From contig NW_017804176.1 in assembly GCF_001625305.1 (NCBI RefSeq), positions 1,773,283 through 1,837,282 of the forward strand: 64,000 nucleotides of DNA, given 5' to 3'. The position numbers and the translations under genes are program-made. Source of the stretch: Branchiostoma belcheri (Eukaryota; Chordata; Leptocardii; Amphioxiformes; Branchiostomatidae). The notes beneath the pieces are model-generated. The model worked only from the letters and a program-made list of their open reading frames with translations, did no database searches and was not told the DNA's origin. Positions 21,336-32,548 of this stretch are shown here, piece after piece. The stretch's first letter is position 1; the number at the start of each line of letters is the position of its first letter.

Positions 21336-24300
21336 GTAACGTAAACCCCTTTTCAGATTTTTGACATGTCCCCTTGTTGATTTTCCGCCGGGACTCGAAC
21401 CCCGTACCCCTGACACTTCCACCCGTTATCCCGAGTGATAGCTCCTCCATGTGCCCTGTTTAACTGTGGCCGAGGTCGGAATCTTGCAAATCGTCCCGAT
21501 CGGAGCGTGCGAACCTTGTGATTTGTGTAGAAAGCACACCGCATGGGCCGCAGCAATTTGGCGAAGGAAACCCGAAGCCATCTTGAAAACCCCCCTCCTC
21601 TCTCTCGCTGCGTGCAAACCTGTTCCCCTGATTCGACAGAAAAAAAATCGCCGCGTGGCGCCGGGGATTCCAACACTCCTACCGCCACAACAACACTCAG
21701 AAAACCACAATTTAAACCTCCCAACAACCCTCTAAACGCTCTTTATTAACTGCTAGATGTCAAATCGTACAAACTATCGCGTTTCTGTCCCCTGAAGGGT
21801 TAAAGTTCCGTACTGACCCCACAGGGAAGAGAAGGGTAAACAAACAACTCTGTACAGAAGTAAAGCATTTTACCGGTGCCCACAACTACAAAGTTTTACC
21901 TTGGGGGGACAGGCTGTGTTTTTTCTTCCCGTGACTGGTACCCAAGGTTGACCCCTTAGAGTTTCTCCCTGACTCATTTCCTGCCGTAAAGTTCTCTCCA
22001 AGAACCTCTTCTCAAGAATGTAGTGGTCACAGATTAACAGATGACCACTCACACGTTGTGTGGCCACTACAGTACCATATATCATCACTAAAAATCTTCC
22101 TCTCGAATTGATTTATAAACAAATGACAGTTGTCATGCAGGGAATTCATTTCAAAGCCACAAGTTTTAAAGTATGCGTTCACACTAATCTAATTTAGTAA
22201 AATCTAAACAGGCTTTGTTGCAAAGTTTTGTTTGTGACAACTTGCAACATAAATAGACTGTCTGGAAAGTTGTCATTTTTCATAACAAATGATACTTCAC
22301 ATTTCAACAGTGAAACAAATTATGCAAATAATAATATTTGGCTCACGGTATGTTATTTATGGTAAGGTAGATTTCATAACAACACAAATTAAAATCTACC
22401 CTACAATTAATGTATTACCAATGAACCAAAGCTCCTCGTAAAAAGTAAATTGTGCAGAAAAATGAGAAATGTTTTGTCCTTAGACGATGTGAAGGCCACT
22501 TGTGCACTCGTTTGTTTTGGCTCATTTGAAGAAAATCTTGTCACAGGTTTTTGGTGCCAGAATTATGTAACTGGTAGCTAGCATTGCTGTAGAATAAATT
22601 GAGTCTACAATTTGTAATAATAAAAGTCTAAAAGTATGTGTAAGTGCAAGCATTTTGCTTCTAAATTTGTTGTAATGTAAATAGCTTTGTTAGATTTCCT
22701 GATTTGATTGTGAAAAGTTATGAAACCATGTCATGTGACATAGGTAAACAAAGGGAAACTCAGCAGAGTTGTGACACCTGTGCATTGTTAGGAGCAGGAC
22801 GTTTGTAGGTAACATTCGGAACAGGAAGTTTAATTCAGGTCAGTTGTGATGCAAAAGCCAACACAAACAAACCATTTCACTGTTATTGTGGGAAAGAAGG
22901 TACAGTAAGGAAGGACTAAACACAATTTTATATTATTTATTTATTTATGTTTTGATTAAAAGACGGGTGAATGCATTCAGTGCTAAACGCACTGTTTTTC
23001 AGGCATGCCCAGTTATGCACACATGCAGTTTAAAAAGAAACCACTGACTTTGGTTTTTAGTTTTCATGCATGCATGTTTGTGATTTCAAAGACATAAGTG
23101 GTATAGAAACACAAGATGAAAGAAAACTTTTGATGCTTCAAATTATGCTTGCCCCGTTTTCAATGCATGCCCCGTTTTTTATTCATGCAAAAAGGCTATT
23201 TTGGGCACATTCATTCCTTTGAATAGTTAATTGGCACAAAATGCATACCCATTATGATTTATAGTATGGAAAAATTATGTAGATTTGTGTCAGGTAAAAG
23301 AAAAGAAAATGGTAGTTCAAAACTAACTACCAAAATATAAGGGTTCTTCCAAGTAATTATTGTGAATAATACGCTACAATGTTAATGTAATATTTGAGAA
23401 CTCATTGAGCATGTGTAGATATGAGACATTTTGCATAGACTTTTTTTTCGCCCAAGTCTGAAAAAAGTAATATCCCAAATTAATGTCTAAAACATATACA
23501 TGTACTAGTCTTCTTTTGATGATTTAAATTTGTTGGCGTATGTCCAAGTTATCAAGCGCACTTGCCCGTGACAATGGGAAGTAAGGATGTTTTTGCTCTG
23601 TACGCTTGCGGAATACGCTATCGCTTATTCTAGTCTTCGGCGGGAACAAAACAAACCTACGCACTTTGGCTGAGTCCTTGGACAGAAATTATGTTCCTTA
23701 AAAGGGTCAGTCGATTTCTGTTACTACTTCGGATGCTGTCCTTGACATCGCAGTCTTGAGAAATATCTCCCAAGACTTTGCATAAAAGCACAGGGATGCG
23801 GTATCGAATGGTAGTGTCTGATTTAACAATAACAGATTTGGTTATGTGTGTCCTTTTTCCATTCACCGAGAAGCAAAGGAAAAGAAGTCTCGATGTTGAC
23901 TCCGTTTTGTGGAGTGATTTAACGAGGGAAATGTCCAGACACCATTGTACTGCAGTGTATGTAAAGGTATTTTGCTGACAGAGATAATCATGCTCACAAG
24001 TTACAGGGAAACCGGGGGTTCTGTTGTAAAATTCCCTTTACAAGATACAAGCGACTTAACGATGAAGTTGGATACCGAACCCCTGTCTCGTGATGTAGAA
24101 AACGGACTATTTTTCTTTGTAGCGCACTATGATCGCATTTCGGGCGACCGTGGAAGGTACTTTCCATATAAGGCAAGGTCCGGGCCATTTTCTTGGAAAA
24201 ATGCCCATATTTGGCAGTTCTCGTCGGGAAGAAACGGTCTCGCGAAGTCTGGCGAGATGTGACGTCAGGCAGACTCATGTCTTGCTTTCCGTCACGGCAG

Positions 24301-27300
24301 CAATATTTTGTAGAGGAGGGGATGTTTTTTGTCTTACAGTTTTTATCAATATCTCACATCACGCAATGCAGTACCTTTACAATGGTACATTATGATAGAC
24401 AGAAAAATGATGTACAGCATTACGTCCACACAGATTTTTATTATTTTTAATTTATCTTCCCGGCAATGACAGATTTCAGGCAAAGTGACATTCCTAGACA
24501 TGCATGGTACCGTTACCAGTTTTTTACCTGACCTGAAATGTACCCCCTCACTTCTGCATACCAAGTTTTATCCTAGGATTGAAGTTTCAGAAACATTATA
24601 TTCTGGTTTTTGAAACAATGATACTACACGGGTAACTTTTCAGCTCTGAGCTATGTTTATTATTAAGGGGGATGGACAATGTTAGAGTTGTGTAACTGGC
24701 ACAGAGCCAAAATGATAAGGGCTTCATTTTCCAGCTACCTGGTTCAAGACCTTTTGGAAAGACACGTAAATGACAAGGATGGTTCTGAAAAATGTATCAC
24801 CTATACTATGGCTACAGACAAAAATTTGCATAAAACAAGGATATAGCATTGGTCGTATAAAAACTAGAATTTGATTTACATGGTGTTAACATAGAACGCT
24901 TTCTATACAACATAGTAATTGACATTGGTAAATTTAGTGGAATGTATCATTGCATGGACCATCCATGTGGAAAACCACAAAATTGCAAAACGCCATGCTT
25001 GGATTAACCTTTACCCTACTAAGCACCACTTATGTCACCACAGTTATGCAGGTTATAGGTTAAATTAGCAAGATGAGGGTTAAATTTTAACTAGTTCTGA
25101 AGCCAAGGTTGTTGTTATTACATGTACTTTACATTTGTGAACTTTGGACTTTAAATAGTACATTCTGTACATTGTTCACTATTCATAGCGTGGGGCTATT
25201 GAACTTCACAAATATACAAACATGTATTGTTTATTCTTCTGGTGAAACATACTTAGAATATACATGTACATACATGTAGTTGTAGTAGTAGTTGAAATTT
25301 GACATCTCTTGTTGGCACACAAGTTTGTTTAAATGAGGATTCTAAAAATGATCACAATGATGAATAAAGTACAGGGGTTTTTCTAAACAGGGGAATAAGG
25401 GAGCTGCTCCCTCATGTAACCAGCCAGCTCCCTCATATCAATTTTCAAATTGAACCCTATGTCATGTGGCTACTTACACACCATTTAGTCTTTCTCAAAA
25501 TGATCTTTTTCCAGTAATATATATTAAGATGTAAAAACAATACAACACTGCATTCTAGCATTACAAACTGTGTTACTCTTATTAAAAATTTCCCCTCAGT
25601 GGCTTCGTTCCTTGCCATGCTTGTGATCTGCTCCCTCATGCACAATTTTTTGTAGAATAATCCCTGAAGTAGACCTTTTTATGTTGACTCGAGACTGTAC
25701 ACATAGTTGTTGCATAAACGTATCATAGGTCAATGTTCAATCATATTAATAATTGAAGCCATTGGACTTTCCATTTATTCTTGTTGTGCCATCAAAGAAA
25801 GATAAAAACATGACTTAAGTTTCTGACTCAGACCCAACTAGAACTACGTGTGCACATGTTCATTTAGACTATTATAATTTATCATACTTGGATAAAAATA
25901 AGAATTGAAATCATGTAAAACTCATGGTAAGAGAGATATATTGAAGTTGATTTCAAATCATTTGATAGGTTAGTATAACATGTGCTGTATAAGGCAAACA
26001 AACGAACAAACAAAATGTAACTTCCTTGTCACCTGCCCCATTTCTGCATACATGCATTATGATTTCACCAATAACCCCTAGAGGGTATAAGGCAATTACC
26101 AATATACCTCACCCTGACAGGTGAGGGCATAGTTCTATTTTGGGTGATAATTGAATTACGGCCACGTCTGTATTCCTGTCACGTCTTCACCTGCTGAGGA
26201 TCCTCCGCGCTCACGTGCTCGGTAGTGTGTCACATGTCAGCTGGATGTAATTTGTGGCGCTCTTAGTAGGTCACGTAATTCACGTAGGATTACGGCTAAA
26301 GAGACGGTTAGTTTTAAATCAGTAGTACGTGGACAGGGAAAATGCTGGATTTTTTGGTGGTGTCATCACTAAATGACATCATTAGGCCGTACTAATCAAG
26401 TTTGCAGGTTTTTGAGAATGGCAACATGTAAACAGAGCCTGAGGGGAAGTCCATACCTTTGTTTTGCACACACAGTTTGAGGAAGTAAATTTAGTCAAAT
26501 TCAGGTTTCCTCCTAGCCCTCTGTCTTTGTCTCCTCTTGCTAACATTTGACGTAAAATTTTTGAAAAACCAAGGAAATAGATTAATGTAGCTTTATGATC
26601 ATATCATCAATTAGTTTTATTTTAGTTTGTAAAATGCAGGTGACTTTGGAACAAATAAATGCATGATTGAAAATGCGAGTACAAAAGCTTTTCACTTGTA
26701 CTTTATAGTTGAGTTAACAGTGACAATAGACATGTCAATCAATGTTAGTGGTGTAACAAAATTGTCTACGTCGTAAAAAACCTTGGACGACCTTGGTTTT
26801 GTTTGACATTTCTGTGTGCTCAGTCAACTTTTCACTGCTGGTGGTTTGTGTGTGGGGGGGTCAGTCTGTTGTGTTATGCATACCTGTACACCATACTCAA
26901 CATGGCATTTAGATAAAAGTCTAGTCAGGAAGTTAATTTGCATTTTCTTCTATAGAACTACTGGCAAGCATGATTTTGGGTGATTTGAAAAGAATGTTTC
27001 AATCGTTAACATCAATATTTGGAACCGGATATTTGACTATATTTGGGTCTTTTTGCGAGCAGGGTTTGTACTGTTGTAGTGTGAAAACAAACTGTACTAC
27101 AGCTTATGTTTTGTCAATAATTGAAATTTATTGCCTCATTGTAGCAGCTCAACAAAGGTTAAGTCACCAATTTACAGAGAATATTTCTAATTATAGATTT
27201 TGAAATGTGCAAGTATGTTGCAGTAATTGTGTGGGTGGAGCCATGTATAATCAAACCTGCCCTTCCTGTCAATCTGTGGTTACAAAATCTCCTCCCTCCC

Positions 27301-30300
27301 TTCTTGCCACTCCACTGCAGCTGCATTCAAATACTTACGGACAGACAAGCAAACACCAACACACTAAAACTCTACCTTTCTATCCAGAGGTAACAAGTGA
27401 AATCCAGATATGGAGTTGTGGAAGAATATACTCCACTCGTCTGTGCCTTGTAAGCATTGAAGGATAATCCCTGAACCGTAGGAATTTATCTTAGTTAATC
27501 TCTTACTGATTATGCTCATTACATATCTGAATACTAAATGTACTACAAACAGTCCTGTTGGATTAGGGTAAATGGAAGAATGCTAGGGTAAGCCAGGGTG
27601 GATATCTAAATTATTCTAAAGCGAGAAATTCTCATCACAATAGTAAAGTTTGAATTACAATTGTCAGATGAATATGTCTGAAAAATGTCTGGTTACACTG
27701 GTAAAGCACTGAAGAGAAGGGAAGTCTATAAATCATTTTTTGGCAGGGTTACGTTTTGTATGCATGTCTCATTGTTAGAAAGAGACATTATGTCATACTT
27801 TGTGGTCTATGTCTGTGTATCACTCCTTGCGCTTTGCAAAGGTTGCAAAATAGGGAGTTGTTGCAATTATGGACACTCGGATTTCGCTGTATGGCTAATT
27901 TATGTGAGGGTTTGAGTCAAATTAGCAGCAAACAATTGCATTCATTTGCATGTAAATGAGAAAAAGGGATTTCTCTTTGAAGCTAGGTGTTGAATATGTC
28001 TGAATGTCATGAAGAATTATGTAGAGATAGTTATATATATAAATTAAAGTTTCTTAGTTAACGAGAACACATTAGTATATCTATATACAAAACCTTTCCT
28101 GCTGCCTAACCCTGTAACCAATACAAAATTGTTGCCAAACATCTACCTCTGTTGATATTTCAGATGTCATTTCTTAGGAAAAGATGTCATCCTTAGGAAA
28201 ACCAAGATTAAGGTACCATGGATGTAGTGTACATGTGACACCTTAATGATAGTCATATGGGCATATAACTAGTTCAAACTATATGCACTAAAATAGGGCA
28301 CTCTATTGAAGGATACTTGATAATAGATGGTGTGACCTTGTCTGTGATTGACAATATAGGTGTCCTTGGGGAGGATCCGGTATTCGCTTCCATTCAAACC
28401 AATACAAAAGCCAGAAAAATCATTAGTACCACGCCAAAGGCACTAGAGGGATATCACAGGATGCCATAATTGTATTTGTATCCTGAAAGTTAGTTCAAGA
28501 AAGCTTTGATTCAAAATTTCCAAAAATTGAGACAGGTAGGACAATGATTGGCATTCACGTCCAGCTGAATCTTGTGACCTTTTCATTATGAATGAAAACG
28601 CAAGACTTTAAATCTTTCAAATCTTGCTGACCACTCATCTTCCTTAAACCAGGATTTAGGGATGCCAGAAGAAAGGCACTTAGACTAAGTGTATGAATCG
28701 GAGAAGCTAACCAAGGCTGTTTTTATCTTGATCACAGCAGAGTTCAGATGTCAGACATTTCTGGCCACCTTGCCAAGATAAATAAACCCAGAAGTCCTCC
28801 TTCCATACAGCGTGTAAATAACAGTGTTATAGTGATACCAGCTGATATAGGACTTCAGACTCTTGAATTTCATGCCTTGGACAGTTTTTTTTACATTTTT
28901 CCTAGTCTTTCTGGTTGCTTATCCCTGGTACTATATCCCGAACAATCAGTTAAAACAAGCTTCTTGATTAGTTTAGCCCGAGGACCAATAAGCCGCTTGT
29001 CTTGACATATTGCAGAGATTATGTAAGTAATCCCCTTCAGATGGCTGTTCCATTTGGAGCACTAATGCCGAACACTGGTACTGAAGGATCAGTTACATGT
29101 TCAAGTGCGGGCCAGATGTTTAGGTCCAGGACTTGACCCGTACTTGAACTACAGTCCTGGCCTGTACCTGAACCAGCCCCTGGAAGAGGGATGAAACAGT
29201 CTTACAGTGATTGCATTTGGCTGTTTTTACCTTTGATTAGTTTCGCATGCTTCCGGACCTCATTTTTGGCACGACAAAGGATCAGTGGGTCAAACTGGAG
29301 GTGTGATGCTTATTCTATAGCGTGGCAATAACTTAAGTTTCAGCTTTAACACCACCACATAACATCAGGATCCTTTAGAATATGCTACAACCGTAGTACA
29401 AACAAACATGGTTGCCACATCTGAACCAATCATATTGCAGCATGTTAATCATATTGCCTTGTGCAAAGCTATGGGCATACATGTAGATGTAACTTCTGTG
29501 CTTGTGAACGTGGATAGATCAAAATGAAATGATTTCCAAAAGGCCAGTAGCTCCTTCTTTTTGAATTGTTGACCAGTAGACATGATAGAAACAAATAATC
29601 CATCTTCACTAATTCCACTCGATTCATCTGCAATTTGGAGGATTTGCTAGAACAACGTAATCATTACACTTCATTGCAAACCCCCCTCCCCAAAGTGGAA
29701 AAAAAATCTTGACCTTTGTTCAGTGATCTTATGACCCAGTGTGTTCAATTTTTGAGGTTGAATGCGTCAAACAATATGGCGTCATTTTTTGGATATTTAG
29801 TATACGACATCAATGTTGTTGGTTCCTTGTTTCCTTAATATATCATGTTATCCCAGCTATATTTGGAGCTTGGCATCTCTTTTAAATTTACAACCTTCAC
29901 CCCATTTCAAATATAGAACAACTTTTTCCCATGACCTTGTTGATATCAGTCACTCCATAAATATTAAATATCAAAAATCATGATATTTGTTTCTAATATT
30001 ATTGATTTAACTATTTAATGATCAGTGTTGCATATTATTATTAGTATCAGTGCCATGTGTTGGTCTTTCTACTCGTGCAAATTGTAATATGAATAGGCAT
30101 GTTTTACAAGCAGTATTGTTCTAATCAAACAAAGGCAGTCAAATTAGTGTTTAACTCTTGACTATGAATGTAGTGTAACAGTCCTAGTCATTATTAATGA
30201 CTTAAATATATTTCTTGACTGAGACTAATCGAAGGGATCTACAAGGGGTTTCTAAAGAAACAGGATCCTCACATGACTCCTGACTTTTAGTTTTAGGTCA

Positions 30301-32548
30301 GGTTTCTAATGCTTATAATCTGGAGCCTGACCAACTGGGGGTCTAGATGGGTTTTCTGGAGAAACTGGATTAAGCTTATCAATGATTAAACTGACTTACT
30401 GGACTGGTTTCCCTCCCTACCTCACATCAGCCTCAATATGTGACCTTGATCATTGGCCAAAATTTTGAGATCCATTTTTGGCTCCTGATGCACGAAACTG
30501 GTTTCTCTTTTGACCTTAAGTCTAAATGCACGACCGCACGGACGATTGATGCAACATACACAACAGAGGTCATTTTTACATCTGGATACTGGAAATAAGA
30601 GAATATTTGCGGAGGTCTGTCTTGCAATGGGCTACTAGGGTTGTTTTAAACATATAACAAGTTGTAAATCATCACTAAATGCATCCCTTTGCCACCTATC
30701 GTGAAAATAGGTCCCTGCAAACTTCAATCAATTAATAGTACAAATGTAATATATATACATTTAGAACAAACAGGCCTGTCCACTGCAAATGCAATAACAT
30801 ACACTTTGTCTATGATATGAGACAGTTGCATTTTTTGTTGTAATCTTTGTAACATTTACTGTAATTCTCCTTTATTCCAATGCACGGTGTAACTGGTGAC
30901 TGATAATTAAAGACTGCTTTCTCTTTCTGTGTTTCAGAATTCCATCAGACACAACCTGTCTCTGCATAGTCGCTTCATCAGGGTTCAGAATGAGGGCACC
31001 GGCAAGAGCTCCTGGTGGATGCTCAACCCCGACGCCAAGGGGGGGAAGTCCCCCCGCAGAAGGGCCTCCAGTATGGACACCAACAACTCCAAGTATGAGA
31101 AGAAACGCGGCCGTGCCAAGAAGAAAGCGCAGGAGGCGAGGGATGCCGCCGCCGCAGCCAACGCGGGAAGTCCCACCGGAAAGTGGCCCGGGAGTCCGCA
31201 GGACTCGAAATCAGAGGGCGGCACTCCAAGCGGTGATGGGAATCTCAGCGTGTCCACGGCCTCCCCGCTGTCTTTCAACATTTCCGACTTCAGGCAGAGG
31301 ACGAGCTCCAACGCCAGCAGCCTGAGCGGGCGCCTCTCCCCCATCATGGGCCCAGACCTCGACGACGACAACCAAGTGCCACCGATGTCCCCGGGCTGGT
31401 CCGACTTCGGCAGCAACAGCAACCTGTCTTATGGGACCTCCGACTTCCTCAACCAGTCCACCGATCAACTCACCCAGTCTCTCCAACAAACCATGAAGCT
31501 CAATTCTCCAGACCAGCTCCTTGGGGACAGCGGTCTCAGTGGGATGAGCTCCATGGACAGTGTAGGAAGCCTGGGACTGGGTGGGTTTGATTCCCAGCCA
31601 GATCCGTTCATGAGAAGGTGCCACAGTGTGGGGAGCAGGGCGCAGCTGCCCTCCCCCAGAAGGCAAAACACGGGCTACAGCACCCCACCGCCGTCGTTCA
31701 AGAGCCCCTTCTCACCACTCCCGGTCCCGCAGCCTGCCCACAGTCCCAACCCGCAGCAAGGCAGTCTTCCCAGCGTCAACGCACCCGGTCCGCAGCAGGA
31801 CCCGACGCAGTTCAGCCTGCAGCAGCTCTCCGACGTCATGCTGACGCAGACCGATCCCATCCTGACCTCGGGCGACCCCGTCATGTCCTCGGGCGACCCT
31901 CTCATCTCCCAGGGCAACATGATGCTCCGTCAAGACCCCATGATGTCGGCCTGCCCCGAGCAGGGCAGCCAGCTCAGCAGCCTTCTGCAGGGCACCGGGA
32001 TGAGCTACGCCTTCAGACAACAACAACAACAACAACAGCAGTTGCAACAGCAGCAACAACAACAACAAGCACAACAACAACAACCACAGCAGCAGCAGAA
32101 CTTCAACAACCTCGGCTGTGCCTTAAACCAGATGCTGGGAGGGAACATGGGAGGGATCATGGCTGGACAGTTGGGCGCAGCTCAGCAGCAGCAGCAGCAG
32201 ACCCTCCCGCAGATCTCTACCTTCGGCCTGATGCACCAGCAGAACCCCACCACCCTGCACCAGCAGGCCATGGCCAACTCCCAGGCCAACCAGCTCCTCT
32301 CCATGCACCAGGAGAAGTTCCCCTCCGACCTGGAGCTGGACATGTTCAGCGGCGGCCTGGAGTGTGACATGGACTCCATCATCAATAACGAACTGATGGA
32401 AGACGGCGGCCTTGAGTTCAACTTCCAGCAGGACCCCGGCCAGATGGGGTCGTGCGCGCCCACCTCTGCGGGGATGACCCAGTCGATGACCATGTCGCAG
32501 ACTCAAACCAACGCGGGAAGGTTAGGGTACCGAGAGACTGTGATTTAA
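20883..32548 (+). CDS. FoxO forkhead transcription factor (two coding exons, 687 aa)
   Basis: Coding exons 20883-21335 and 30938-32548 join in phase 0. Order of parts: N-terminal Akt motif RPRSCTW with Thr24; forkhead about residues 96-190 ([20 protein letters not shown], then [17 protein letters not shown] and SSWWMLNP across the junction); second Akt motif RRRASSMD with Ser196 inside a basic nuclear-localisation stretch; third motif [10 protein letters not shown] with Ser275; a polyQ region; and a C-terminal acidic transactivation segment about 610-647 ([18 protein letters not shown]). In the known family, Akt phosphorylation of these three sites drives 14-3-3 binding and nuclear exit, and the protein activates stress, metabolism and cell-cycle genes downstream of insulin/PI3K. 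The length agrees with vertebrate FOXO1/3. Confidence 0.97.
21385..21465 (-). mobile_element. tRNA-like block (tRNA-derived SINE or tRNA relic)
   Basis: On the minus strand, CGGGGTTCGAGTCCCG forms a T-arm with a perfect B-box word GGTTCGAGTCC. It is preceded, at A-box distance, by GAGCTATCACTCGGGATAACG, which is like a D-arm. A full cloverleaf does not fold convincingly by eye, so a SINE head or decayed tRNA is likelier than a functional tRNA. It starts about 50 bp after the FoxO exon 1 donor, in opposite orientation. Confidence 0.4.
25372..25666. mobile_element. 295 bp MITE in the FoxO intron
   Basis: The ends CAGGGGTTTTTCTA and (inverted) CAGGGATTATTCTA match at 12 of 14 positions. The 5-bp word AAGTA flanks both ends (25367-25371 and 25667-25671), a plausible target-site duplication. 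GCTCCCTCATG recurs inside at both ends. The CAGGG terminus is hAT-like, although hAT elements usually duplicate 8 bp. No coding capacity. Confidence 0.55.
26150..26340. promoter_or_regulatory. E-box cluster in FoxO intron 1, possible enhancer
   Basis: Within 190 bp lie CACGTC twice, CACCTG, CACGTG, CACATG, CAGCTG and two CACGTA words flanking an AATT core. The base composition is richer in GC than the neighbourhood. Enhancer function is inferred from motif clustering only. Confidence 0.3.
30938..32548 (+). CDS. FoxO coding exon 2 (536 codons and stop)
   Basis: Acceptor tctttctgtgtttcag then [13 protein letters not shown]. Contains the rest of the forkhead, two Akt motifs, an SGDP-repeat stretch, two glutamine-rich segments (about 32014-32100 and 32182-32202) and the transactivation domain. 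Ends TGA at 32546-32548. The 249-codon frame overlapping it in another register is a composition shadow. Confidence 0.97.
   Translation, partial: NSIRHNLSLHSRFIRVQNEGTGKSSWWMLNPDAKGGKSPRRRASSMDTNNSKYEKKRGRAKKKAQEARDAAAAANAGSPTGKWPGSPQDSKSEGGTPSGDGNLSVSTASPLSFNISDFRQRTSSNASSLSGRLSPIMGPDLDDDNQVPPMSPGWSDFGSNSNLSYGTSDFLNQSTDQLTQSLQQTMKLNSPDQLLGDSGLSGMSSMDSVGSLGLGGFDSQPDPFMRRCHSVGSRAQLPSPRRQNTGYSTPPPSFKSPFSPLPVPQPAHSPNPQQGSLPSVNAPGPQQDPTQFSLQQLSDVMLTQTDPILTSGDPVMSSGDPLISQGNMMLRQDPMMSACPEQGSQLSSLLQGTGMSYAFRQQQQQQQQLQQQQQQQQAQQQQPQQQQNFNNLGCALNQMLGGNMGGIMAGQLGAAQQQQQQTLPQISTFGLMHQQNPTTLHQQAMANSQANQLLSMHQEKFPSDLELDMFSGGLECDMDSIINNELMEDGGLEFNFQQDPGQMGSCAPTSAGMTQSMTMSQTQTNAGRLGYRETVI
32014..32100 (+). 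repeat. CAA/CAG glutamine tract inside FoxO
   Basis: About 27 glutamine codons, interrupted by single L, A and P residues and one Q-P junction. CAA and CAG are mixed, which normally stabilises such tracts. A shorter run of five CAG follows near 32184. Confidence 0.9.

Larger units (their letters stand above)
21336..30937 (+). other. FoxO intron 1 (9.6 kb)
   Basis: GT-AG intron (gtaacg ... ctgtgtttcag). Besides the tRNA-like block, MITE and E-box cluster listed separately, it holds only short frames without splice support. The GC-richer part at about 23540-24300 has several overlapping frames up to 105 codons but no recognised domain. Confidence 0.85.

Noticed and set aside
20652-21422. 256-codon open frame on the minus strand over FoxO exon 1
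   Set aside because: It is antisense to a well-supported coding exon in GC-rich DNA, with no domain. A composition shadow.
31618-32367. 249-codon plus frame inside FoxO exon 2
   Set aside because: Alternate register of the FoxO exon; its T-rich runs are the shifted CAA tract.
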